The translations under genes were made by a program, and so were the position numbers. Positions 44,827 to 52,440 of a stretch of DNA of 64,000 bases are shown in pieces (the stretch's first letter is position 1; each line of letters starts with the position of its first letter). Origin of the DNA: Leminorella richardii (GTDB lineage: Bacteria > Pseudomonadota > Gammaproteobacteria > Enterobacterales > Enterobacteriaceae). Location: assembly GCF_900478135.1 (NCBI RefSeq), contig NZ_LS483470.1, positions 1,794,501 to 1,858,500 of the forward strand, given 5' to 3'. Below the pieces are notes generated by a model that saw nothing but the letters and a program-made list of their open reading frames with translations, did not search any database and had not been told where the DNA came from.

Positions 44827-46107
44827 ATGCTGTGGCGAATGCTGCGCCAGTCCTGGTCGCGTAACTTGGGTAAAAAATCTCTGGCGGTAGTCACCATCTT
44901 TCTCGCGGCAGGGCTTATTTCTGCGCTGCTGGCGGTGTCTATCGACATTGGCGACAAAATGGCTCGAGAGATGAAGTCTTATGGCGCCAATATTCTGATT
45001 GAGCCTGCAGGGCAGGCAACGCTGCCGACGCTGTTTGGTGAAAAAAATAACCCTCTGGTTGGGCAGGAGTTTTTGGACGAATCCGAACTGCCTAACATCA
45101 AAGACATCTTCTGGCGTAACAACATTATTGGTTTTGCGCCGCTGCTCAGTGGTGAAGTCAGCGTTCAGGGGCACGACGTTGTTGCTCTCGGCACTTTCTT
45201 TGAACAGGCCGTTGATGTTCCGGACGAAGAGGATTACCACACGGGGCAGAAAACCGTAAGCCCATACTGGCAGGTGAACGGCGAATGGCCGAAAGAAGAC
45301 GGCGAGACGCTTCAGACGCTTGTTGGACAACAGCTTGCACAACAAACGGGCTGGAAAGTGGGCGATCGCCTAGAGGTGAAGGGGCCCAAAGGGCATCTTG
45401 ACGTTATCGTAAGCGGCATTTTAGCCAGCGGCGGTGATGAAGAGCAGCAGTTGGTTATGCCGCTGGCCCAGGTTCAAACGCTAATGGGACTCGCGGGCAA
45501 AGTGCAGGCTGTTCGCGTTTCTGCGCTAACGGTGCCGGAAAATGAGCTATCTCGTAAGGCGCGAGCGGATCTGGAGTCGCTGAATGCGGAAGAGTACGAC
45601 CTGTGGTACTGCACTGCCTATGTGTCATCAATAGCGCACCAGCTGGAAGAGGCAATTTCTGGATCTGGCGTTAGGCCTATCTGGCAGGTTGCAGCCTCAG
45701 AAGGCATCGTCATTGAAAAGATTCAGCTGCTCTTAGCGGTGGTTACGCTGGCCGCGCTGCTGGCGTCGGCGATGGGTATCGCCTCGTTAATGACCAGTAA
45801 CATTATGGAACGCACGCGCGAAATTGGCCTGATGAAGGCGCTGGGCGCCCGTCAGTGGCAAATTATGACCCTGTTTTATCTGGAAGCTGCGATGAGCGGT
45901 GTGATTGGCGGTCTGTTTGGCTGCTTAGCCGGCTGGGGATTGGCAAAGGGGATCGGCATGATGCTGTTTGATGCGCCATTAAGTTTTGCCTGGATTGTTG
46001 TCCCTTGTGTACTTGCGCTGTCGGTTCTGATTGCGCTTATCGGTACCTGGTTCCCCGCGAGGAGAATTGCCTACCTTTACCCGGTGGAGGTGCTGTATGG
46101 ACGCTAA
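44827..46107 (+). CDS. FtsX/MacB-type ABC permease (first of two)
   Basis: 426 residues. One N-terminal membrane helix (about 18-42), a periplasmic MacB-like domain of about 220 residues, then three C-terminal helices in the FtsX arrangement (about 295-420) with TSNIMERTREIGLMKALGAR as the coupling segment. It starts 2 bases after the previous stop. Its gene overlaps the start of the next permease by 11 bases. Together with the following permease and ATPase it forms an ABC module of the Fet iron locus, the second half of fetMP-ABCDEF type operons. Confidence 0.85.
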   Translation: MLWRMLRQSWSRNLGKKSLAVVTIFLAAGLISALLAVSIDIGDKMAREMKSYGANILIEPAGQATLPTLFGEKNNPLVGQEFLDESELPNIKDIFWRNNIIGFAPLLSGEVSVQGHDVVALGTFFEQAVDVPDEEDYHTGQKTVSPYWQVNGEWPKEDGETLQTLVGQQLAQQTGWKVGDRLEVKGPKGHLDVIVSGILASGGDEEQQLVMPLAQVQTLMGLAGKVQAVRVSALTVPENELSRKARADLESLNAEEYDLWYCTAYVSSIAHQLEEAISGSGVRPIWQVAASEGIVIEKIQLLLAVVTLAALLASAMGIASLMTSNIMERTREIGLMKALGARQWQIMTLFYLEAAMSGVIGGLFGCLAGWGLAKGIGMMLFDAPLSFAWIVVPCVLALSVLIALIGTWFPARRIAYLYPVEVLYGR

Positions 46108-47230
46108 GTCACAAAGCATGTTCTGGCGACTGGTGTGGAGGGCTCTCAGGCTACGCATGCAGCGCGTTATTGTCGTATTTGCCGCACTGGCTGTTGGCGC
46201 CGCGATCGTTACCTCAATGTCCGCAGTTTATTTTGATATTAACGCCAAGATGAGCCAAGAGCTGCGTACCTTTGGCGCCAACTTTTATATCGGCCCAGGA
46301 CATGGGCATACGATGGCGCAGGCGGAGTATCAGAAAATTATGGACGACGCGCCGTCGAACGTCGTAAGTGCGGGAACGCCTTATCTCTACGGCACAGCCC
46401 GCACTGAGCTAGAGAAAGTGGTTGTGATGGGCGTATGGTTTGAGTCGCTCAAGCAGATTGTTCCCTACTGGCAGGTGACCGGAAACTGGATTGGCGTCAG
46501 CTTTGATGACCGCAACGCGATGATTGGCTACAAGCTGGCTAACCGCCTAGAGCTGAAAGTGGGCGATACGGTGGTTTTGGTCGACGGTGAACACAAAAAG
46601 CCTTTGCAGATTAAAGGCATCGTCGAGGCCGGTGACGCTACGGATAACGTGCTGATTATCAATCTACCGCTAGCTCAAAGCTGGCTTAACCAGCCTAACG
46701 CCATCAGTCACGCACTGCTAAGCGTGAATAACGAGCTGGGGCAGGTGGATAGCTTTGCCGAAAAGCTGCAGGTCGATTATCCCGATCTTGAAATTCGCCC
46801 GATCCGAAAAGTGTCCGCGTCGGAAGGTCAGGTATTGGATAAAATTAAAGGACTGATGGGGTTGGTTTCTCTGGTGATTCTGGTGCTTTCAACCCTGTGT
46901 GTGAATACCACACTGATGGCGATTGTCAGCGAACGTTCCCGCGAGTTTGCGCTGCAGAAAGCGCTGGGCGCGAAGGGAAGTGACATCGTGCGTCAAATCG
47001 TTACGGAAACGCTGCTGGTTGCTTTAGTGGCCGCAGTCGTAGGCGTGGCTGTGGGCTATGTTTTAGCACAAATTCTTGGGCAGACGGTCTTTTCCGCCGC
47101 CATTGGGCTTCGTATTCAGGTTATTCCGCTGACGCTGGGGTTATCGCTGCTGGTAGCAATGATTGCCGCCGTTTTACCGACCTATCGTGCAGTTAAGATT
47201 GAGCCAGCTAAAGTATTGAAAGGAGAGTAG
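46097..47230 (+). CDS. FtsX/MacB-type ABC permease (second of two)
   Basis: 377 residues with the same layout as the preceding permease: an N-terminal helix (about 20-40), a periplasmic domain, and three C-terminal helices (about 250-370), with VSERSREFALQKALGAKGSD before the last pair. The ATG at 46097 overlaps the end of the preceding gene and has GGAGGTG 7 bases upstream; the longer in-frame start 66 bases earlier lies in coding sequence. It presumably forms a heterodimer with its neighbour. Confidence 0.85.
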   Translation: MDAKSQSMFWRLVWRALRLRMQRVIVVFAALAVGAAIVTSMSAVYFDINAKMSQELRTFGANFYIGPGHGHTMAQAEYQKIMDDAPSNVVSAGTPYLYGTARTELEKVVVMGVWFESLKQIVPYWQVTGNWIGVSFDDRNAMIGYKLANRLELKVGDTVVLVDGEHKKPLQIKGIVEAGDATDNVLIINLPLAQSWLNQPNAISHALLSVNNELGQVDSFAEKLQVDYPDLEIRPIRKVSASEGQVLDKIKGLMGLVSLVILVLSTLCVNTTLMAIVSERSREFALQKALGAKGSDIVRQIVTETLLVALVAAVVGVAVGYVLAQILGQTVFSAAIGLRIQVIPLTLGLSLLVAMIAAVLPTYRAVKIEPAKVLKGE

Positions 47231-47235
47231 CGGTG

Positions 47236-47964
47236 ATGCAACAGTCATCAACAGTTCAACCCTCATCGCCTTGGGTGATAGAAACCCGGCATTTGTACAA
47301 GCGCTTTGGTCAGGTTGTGGCGCTGGACGATATTAATTTACACATCAAGCGCGGAGAGTTTGTCGCCATCATGGGGGCATCCGGCTCGGGAAAAACCACG
47401 CTGATGAATATTTTGACCTGTCTGGATACCGTCAGCGAAGGCCAAGTGCTGCTGGACGGTGTTGATGCGGCACAGCTGGATGAAGAAGGGCGCCGCGCCT
47501 TCCGTTCGGATAAGATCGGTTTAGTTTTTCAGCAGTTTCACCTGATCCCATTTTTAACCGCGCTAGAAAACGTGATGCTGGCTCAGCATTACCACAGCAT
47601 TGTGGATGAAGAGGCTGCGCGTAAAGTTCTGGCAAAGGTTGGTTTAGAGCATCGCGTAGACCACCTGCCAAGCCAGCTTTCTGGCGGTGAACAGCAGCGA
47701 GTCTGTATTGCGCGCGCTTTAGTGAACGAGCCTCCGGTTATTTTTGCCGATGAGCCAACGGGCAACCTTGACGAGCAAAACGAGAAGCTGGTTTTAGGCC
47801 TACTAACAGATTTACACAAACAGGGAACAACCATTGTCATGGTTACCCATAACCCAGAGTTGGGGCGCTTTACCGATAGAATTATTCGTCTCCAGCACGG
47901 AAAGTACTTAGGAGAAGAAGTTAACCAGCGTGAAGGGGAGCCCAATGAGGATAAGACTGAATAG
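47236..47964 (+). CDS. ABC transporter ATPase of the MacB/LolD type
   Basis: 242 residues. Walker A GASGSGKTTLMN, Q-loop VFQQFHLIPFLTALENVML, signature LSGGEQQRV, Walker B VIFADEPTGNLD and the H-loop VTHNPELG are complete, so it is active. It starts within 6 bases of the second permease stop and drives the two FtsX-type permeases. I chose the ATG at 47236, 8 bases after AGGAGAG; the GTG just before is equally in frame. The C-terminal tail overlaps the start of the thioredoxin gene. Confidence 0.88.
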   Translation: MQQSSTVQPSSPWVIETRHLYKRFGQVVALDDINLHIKRGEFVAIMGASGSGKTTLMNILTCLDTVSEGQVLLDGVDAAQLDEEGRRAFRSDKIGLVFQQFHLIPFLTALENVMLAQHYHSIVDEEAARKVLAKVGLEHRVDHLPSQLSGGEQQRVCIARALVNEPPVIFADEPTGNLDEQNEKLVLGLLTDLHKQGTTIVMVTHNPELGRFTDRIIRLQHGKYLGEEVNQREGEPNEDKTE

Positions 47965-48451
47965 GCTGAGTATTGCCTTGCTGATTGGCGTATCGCTGCT
48001 GCTTAGTGGATGCAAAGAAGAGACGGCCAAAGTAGGCGAACCTGCACCAACGCTTGCCGCCTATGACCTGCGCGGAGAGCGCGCTTCACTTGAGCAGTGG
48101 CAGGGAAAATACGTCTACCTGAGCTTTTGGGCGTCAAACTGCGGTGGCTGCCTGGCAGAGATGCCGACACTTGAGAAATTGAGTGGGGAATTCAGCGAAA
48201 GTGTCGTGGTTGTAGGCATTAATACGGATCGCGAGGATTTTAATATCGAGGCGATGCTAAAAGATCTCAATGTAACTTACCCTAACGTGAAAGATCAGCT
48301 TTCGATAACTCAAGAACGCTATCAGGTGGTCGGTACACCAACGGCGTTTTTGATTGCTCCTGATGGAAAGCTGCTGGCTCAGTATGTTGGAATGATGAAA
48401 GAGCCACAGCTGGCAGCGATTTTTGAACGTACACGAGGGGAGCGTCCGTAA
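47945..48451 (+). CDS. Lipoprotein thioredoxin of the TlpA/ResA type
   Basis: 168 residues. The leader ends LLLSGC, so Cys23 would be lipidated and the domain lies outside the inner membrane. The thioredoxin fold has the active site FWASNCGGCLAEMP (C66 and C69) and the cis-proline VVGTPTAF. The CxxC dipeptide is GG, unlike classical TlpA (often xPxC). It starts 20 bases inside the ABC ATPase gene, with AAGGGGAG upstream, and ends overlapping the cytochrome start. In such operons it may reduce the haem or cluster cysteines of partner proteins. Confidence 0.85.
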   Translation: MRIRLNRLSIALLIGVSLLLSGCKEETAKVGEPAPTLAAYDLRGERASLEQWQGKYVYLSFWASNCGGCLAEMPTLEKLSGEFSESVVVVGINTDREDFNIEAMLKDLNVTYPNVKDQLSITQERYQVVGTPTAFLIAPDGKLLAQYVGMMKEPQLAAIFERTRGERP

Positions 48452-48753
48452 TGCTGAAAGCGGGCATAGCAACAGCCGTTGTGCTGTTCTGTTTAGGAGC
48501 TCCAGCGCACGGGCAGGAAATAAAGGGCTTTTATCAAAAAAACTGTGCTTCCTGCCATGGCCGAAATGGTGAAAAAACTGCCTTAAATAAGGCAAGAAAG
48601 CTCACCACCCTTGATGAAGCACAAATTACCGAGGCGTTGAAAACTCGGCGAGACGGTAAAGTTAAGGGGGCGGGCAACCAAGTGAAGAAACGCCTTAGCG
48701 ATGAAGACATTCATCAGCTGTCTGAATATATTCAAACGATTAATCCTCGCTGA
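48451..48753 (+). CDS. Small periplasmic cytochrome c
   Basis: 100 residues with a signal peptide (MLKAGIATAVVLFCLGAPAHG) and one haem-attachment site NCASCHGRNG near the start of the mature protein. A helix with LSDEDIHQLSEYIQTI closes it, as in class I cytochromes c. The mature protein has no methionine at all, so the usual axial Met ligand is absent. The stop of the thioredoxin gene and its ATG share a base, so translation is coupled. The last gene of the fet operon; a terminator follows. Confidence 0.85.
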   Translation: MLKAGIATAVVLFCLGAPAHGQEIKGFYQKNCASCHGRNGEKTALNKARKLTTLDEAQITEALKTRRDGKVKGAGNQVKKRLSDEDIHQLSEYIQTINPR

Positions 48754-48780
48754 TATTCGAGTATTCACTATTAACGTAGA

Positions 48781-48812
48781 AAAAATAACGCGCTTTGACG
48801 CGTTATTTTTTG
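48781..48812 (+). terminator. Terminator of the fet operon
   Basis: AAAAATAACGCG (48781-48792) pairs with CGCGTTATTTTT (48799-48810), continuing TTGTTTTT. It is 27 bases past the cytochrome stop. Confidence 0.85.
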
Positions 48813-49024
48813 TTTTTCATTAAACAAACTGTGTGTCATAAAAACCAGAAGTGTATAAATGTGTTCAAACCTGTTTCCGAGAGTTTCACCACTCCCCTTA
48901 ATTTCATTTATTTCTTTAAGTTCATGCAGATAGAATTAATCATCTAGTTGTGAACTATTTAAGAAAAAGGCGTGTCATAAAGTTTAATACCATCAATTTT
49001 TCTTTTATTTCGCGTGGCGTGATA

Positions 49025-50008
49025 ATGAAAGAGTCATTCTATTTTCAAAGAAATTATAGTGGGCTGAATGCTGCTGGCAGGGTTGAACTGCTTGAAGGGG
49101 GATTTTTTACTCGTCGTTTGGCGAGCCCTGAAAACGACATTGAGAATACCCGAATAGATTTAGGGCAGTTTCGGCTAGAGTGTGGTCATCATCGAACGCC
49201 TGTTGTTTCTCGAGGAAAACTGCCTCCTAACTTTGTCTCTCTTGGATTGATGACAAAAGGGAACTGCTCTGCACGATGTAACGGAATGCCGGTTGGTGAG
49301 AGAAACCTGCGTATTTATCCTGAGAGTACGGAGATTTTTTATCACACATCAGAAGAGGCTGAATGGTTCATTTTTTCCGTGCCCAGGCATCTGTTGCAAA
49401 CTGAACTTTCAACCTTACCAGAGCGAATAACGTTACCCGTTAACCACATCATGACGGTTCCGCTTAGCGAAGCCGCACATGCCCAATTAAAGAATCTGAT
49501 TGAAAACGTCTTTTCCTTTGTAAGGTCTTTGCCGGATCCTCGGTCGCTTTCTGATATTGCCGATAAGCTGCTGAACAGGCTTCTTTGCGGCTATGTCACA
49601 GCTATAGGCAGCAGTAACGAACAGTGGCGGGATATCTTTCCTCATCGGCTGCTTCAACTGCACGGTCAGTTGATTATGGCGAGTGAGGGGTTGGTACTGT
49701 CCAGTGAAAATAACAATCTCAAACTGACTGAACTGGCGCGCTCTACCGGCTATACCTTAAGAGCGCTGGAGATCATATTTAATAACACGGTTGGAATGCC
49801 GCCCAAAAGCTGGTTTATGAACCTGCGTTTAAATGGGGCACTGTATGACCTGATTTATGCCCAAAAAGATGAGAACGTGGCGAAAACAGCAACTCGTTGG
49901 GGGTTCCAGCATTTGGCCCGTTTCTCATCTATATATCGACAGACCTTTGGCGAGCGCCCCAGTGAGACACTGGCGCGATCGCGTGAGAAAAAACAAATTA
50001 AACTATAA
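49025..50008 (+). CDS. AraC-family transcriptional regulator
   Basis: 327 residues. A C-terminal AraC-type double helix-turn-helix is at about 225-320 with LKLTELARSTGYTLRALEIIF and GFQHLARFSSIYRQTFGERPSETL. The N-terminal domain has no close match I recognise; it includes RLECGHHRTPVVSRG and IYPESTEIFYHTSEE, like a cupin-type sensory domain of some EutR-like activators. I start it at the ATG at 49025; an in-frame GTG at 48950 would add 25 basic residues and has no better signal. It is the first gene of the island that holds the type I secretion genes, so it may control them. No terminator follows immediately. Confidence 0.78.
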   Translation: MKESFYFQRNYSGLNAAGRVELLEGGFFTRRLASPENDIENTRIDLGQFRLECGHHRTPVVSRGKLPPNFVSLGLMTKGNCSARCNGMPVGERNLRIYPESTEIFYHTSEEAEWFIFSVPRHLLQTELSTLPERITLPVNHIMTVPLSEAAHAQLKNLIENVFSFVRSLPDPRSLSDIADKLLNRLLCGYVTAIGSSNEQWRDIFPHRLLQLHGQLIMASEGLVLSSENNNLKLTELARSTGYTLRALEIIFNNTVGMPPKSWFMNLRLNGALYDLIYAQKDENVAKTATRWGFQHLARFSSIYRQTFGERPSETLARSREKKQIKL

Positions 50009-50186
50009 AGATAGTGATTATTTGTTTTTAATCTATTTGCTATTATCCATAAAGACGCAATTTTTCTACTGTAGCCCGATCCCTTCTATAATCATTCCAA
50101 GCCTCGACACTCGAGAGCGATAGGATATCAAGGCAGGGAGTTGGCGACATAGCTTATAACGATGAATGAGATAATAGGGGTTTAAT

Positions 50187-50849
50187 ATGCTGGTAATGAA
50201 ACGTCTGTCCGCTGCCGTGATTCTGGGGGCTTTCCTTTTAGGAGGATGTACCTCAAAGGTGGCCGATTCAAATGAGTACTCCGGATTTTTATCTGACTAT
50301 TCCAAACTGCATAAGGCTGAAAGCCCGACAGGGCAGACGGTGCTGCGCTGGGCCGATCCTGCGCTTAAGTCAGCGAACTATCAAAACGTCTATTTTGAAC
50401 CAATTGTTTTTCATCCTACACCAAAGCCTTCAGAGAAAATTTCCCAGCAAACGCTAGACAGCGTTCTGAGTTTTACCAATCAGCGAGTAAAAACCGCGCT
50501 GGGTCAGCGACTGCACCTAGTTGATAATAAGCTGGCACCGAATACCCTGATTTTCCGCGGCGCCATTACCGGCGTTAGCGCTTCAACTCAAGGTCTCCAC
50601 TTTTATGAGGTGATCCCTGTTGCTTTGGTGCTGGCTGGCACGATGGCGGCAACAGGAGAGCGCGATGAAGATACTGTGTTAATGTTTGAAGGGGAGCTAA
50701 TCGACGCGAAAACGGGGAAAACCGTGTTTGAGGTTGTGCGTAAAGGCTTTGGAAAACCTCTGAGCAACGATAGGCAAAAGGTTACCGTCGAAGACTTACA
50801 AAAGATTGTCAGCGATATGGCCACAGATATCGTACGCTATCAGGACTAA
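50187..50849 (+). CDS. DUF3313 lipoprotein
   Basis: 220 residues with a lipobox LLGGC (Cys22, counting from the ATG at 50187, which has AGGGG upstream). The DUF3313 pattern is visible: SGFLSDYSKLH at the mature N-terminus, LRWADPALKSANYQNVYFEPIVF, and a C-terminal EGELIDAKTGKTVFEVVRKGFG. Function is unknown in the family. The gene precedes a clear terminator and lies between the AraC-type regulator and a 25-residue membrane peptide. Confidence 0.85.
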   Translation: MLVMKRLSAAVILGAFLLGGCTSKVADSNEYSGFLSDYSKLHKAESPTGQTVLRWADPALKSANYQNVYFEPIVFHPTPKPSEKISQQTLDSVLSFTNQRVKTALGQRLHLVDNKLAPNTLIFRGAITGVSASTQGLHFYEVIPVALVLAGTMAATGERDEDTVLMFEGELIDAKTGKTVFEVVRKGFGKPLSNDRQKVTVEDLQKIVSDMATDIVRYQD

Positions 50850-50880
50850 GAGGGAGTTTTTACTCGTTTTACTGTTAAGG

Positions 50881-50902
50881 CGCCGCTTTTGCGGCGTTTT
50901 TT
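50881..50902 (+). terminator. Terminator of the DUF3313 lipoprotein gene
   Basis: CGCCGC-TTTT-GCGGCG followed by six T residues, 31 bases after the stop. Confidence 0.85.
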
Positions 50903-51257
50903 ATGTCTGAATAATTGGATATATTCAGGAGCTAGCAGAAATTATGATGATATTAATAGGTAAAAATTATAACGTGGCGTTAAACATAATAAATATCGTT
51001 ATTTTCAAAAATTAGAGTATTGCCACTAAACCGCAGAGATATAGCAGAGTAATTGAGTGAATAGAGATAACGGTCTTATTGAGCTCGCATTTAAAATCAA
51101 ACTTAATTTAAACACTTTGTTTACATTTATGTGACATTTCCGCATCCCTCATCTAGTCTTAATAGTGTTAGCATCAATGGTGTTTATGGTTTTTATGTTT
51201 TTAATTAAAGCGCTTTTAATGCATACTTAAATTAGCCTACTGGTGGAGGGGAAGATA

Positions 51258-51335
51258 ATGAAAGTACTATTTACCGTGACCGGTTTCGTTCTGCTAGTGT
51301 TCTATTCGACGCTTTTTGTGATGTATTTGCCTTAA
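51258..51335 (+). CDS. 25-residue single-span membrane peptide
   Basis: The product is 25 residues: MKVLFTVTGFVLLVFYSTLF then VMYLP. Nearly all residues after K2 are hydrophobic, enough for one membrane helix. The ATG follows GGAGGGGAAG at optimal spacing, one of the best ribosome binding sites in the window. I do not recognise it. Small membrane peptides of this kind often modulate membrane proteins. It lies in the AT-rich gap between the DUF3313 gene and the leftward LuxR-type gene. Confidence 0.55.
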   Translation: MKVLFTVTGFVLLVFYSTLFVMYLP

Positions 51336-51487
51336 CGGCGCCAAATCTGTACAGCGTTTATGAAAGGCAGCCGTAAAGAGCCAAGGGAAAAGAGCAGGCA
51401 CGTTTCACTGTCTCTTGTCGAAAAAGAACAGGATTTGCCGCTCAGTTTTAACTAAAAGGATTGGCTGTGCCCATTTTTGACTGAATA

Positions 51488-51516
51488 GATAGCCCGCTTT
51501 ATCTAAGCGGGCTATC
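51488..51516. terminator. Hairpin at the end of the LuxR-type gene
   Basis: A perfect 12-base stem (51488-51499 with 51505-51516) with a 5-base loop, one base past the stop of the leftward gene. T tracts are weak on both sides, so it may terminate or stabilise the 3' end. Confidence 0.55.
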
Positions 51517-51517
51517 A

Positions 51518-52129
51518 TTATCCTGCAAAACGCCCAAGTTTGAACAGATCTAAAGAATTTTTGATCTCTAGCTTGAACATGATGTTATAGCGATGAACGC
51601 TCACCGTCTTACTGCTGATGTCCAGTTTTTCCGCGATATCTTTATTCGATAACCCCTGAGTAATATATTGCAGTATTTCTCTTTCCCGGTTGGTGAGCGA
51701 GGCTGTTTTGCTGGTTTTGCTATGGTAAAGCTTAGACTTAGGGATACATTGAAAGCCATTCATTACCAGCCTAGAGACGAGAGTCAGCGATTCGATGTCA
51801 TTTGTTTTATCAATTATGCCATCGATGGGGGCTTCCAAAGAGTTGATGATATCTAAATTTGACGTCTCTGAAGCTAGACCAATAAGCTTGGTCGCTGCAT
51901 TCTCACCTTGAATCTCTTTTACGAGCTTTTCTTTATCATTATTTATTAAATCTATATTGATAAGCACTAGCTGAATATCCTGTTCCTTAATCACGTCAAC
52001 AATACCGGATGTGGAATGGATAGACCCTACAATATCTAGAAAATCTGTATTTTTGAGTATTTCACTGATCGCAAAACATACAAATTTATTGTTATCTACT
52101 ATCAGTGTCTTTACTTTTTCATTATCCAT
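51518..52129 (-). CDS. LuxR-type regulator with a receiver domain lacking its phospho-acceptor
   Basis: 203 residues. An N-terminal receiver-like domain (1 to about 120) is followed by a LuxR/FixJ helix-turn-helix (about 145-200: LTNREREILQYITQGLSNKDIAEKLDISSKTVSVH). In the receiver, the phospho-acceptor position holds N58 (LVLIN), the acidic pair is DN (VDNN), and the conserved lysine is K108. It is therefore unlikely to be switched by phosphorylation. I start it at the ATG at 52129, with AGGAAA upstream; an in-frame TTG 30 bases earlier is less likely. It is the last gene of the leftward secretion unit. Confidence 0.82.
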   Translation of the reverse strand: MDNEKVKTLIVDNNKFVCFAISEILKNTDFLDIVGSIHSTSGIVDVIKEQDIQLVLINIDLINNDKEKLVKEIQGENAATKLIGLASETSNLDIINSLEAPIDGIIDKTNDIESLTLVSRLVMNGFQCIPKSKLYHSKTSKTASLTNREREILQYITQGLSNKDIAEKLDISSKTVSVHRYNIMFKLEIKNSLDLFKLGRFAG

Positions 52130-52440
52130 ATCAATTTCCTGTCCTATGTATTTAGTCAAGGTTTAAAAAGATTTTTGTCATGTTTGAAATAGATTGAAAA
52201 TCAATTATTCACTCATTATCAAACTGGAAATTATTCATACAGATGCATGATTTAATTTCTTTTACTATAACGCATGAATAATAACATCACATATACTATA
52301 TTTTATGCCAATGAAATCGCTAAAATACGATTATTAAATCTGCACTTTTTGTTTTTGTTGATTTTTTATTTATTTTTTGTGTGACATGCAGAATATGTCG
52401 CCAAATTTATTCTTACATTCCAAAAAAACTATTTATATTA
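52130..52440. other. AT-rich gap between the LuxR-type gene and the TolC-type gene
   Basis: 311 bases of strongly AT-rich sequence upstream of the LuxR-type gene. It may carry a separate promoter for it. I see no gene or clear repeat. Confidence 0.5.

Larger units (their letters stand above)
50850..51517. other. Intergenic region holding the 25-residue peptide gene
   Basis: 668 bases, AT-rich. It contains the terminator at 50881, the 25-residue gene at 51258, and a hairpin at 51488-51516. I see nothing else coding. Confidence 0.6.
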
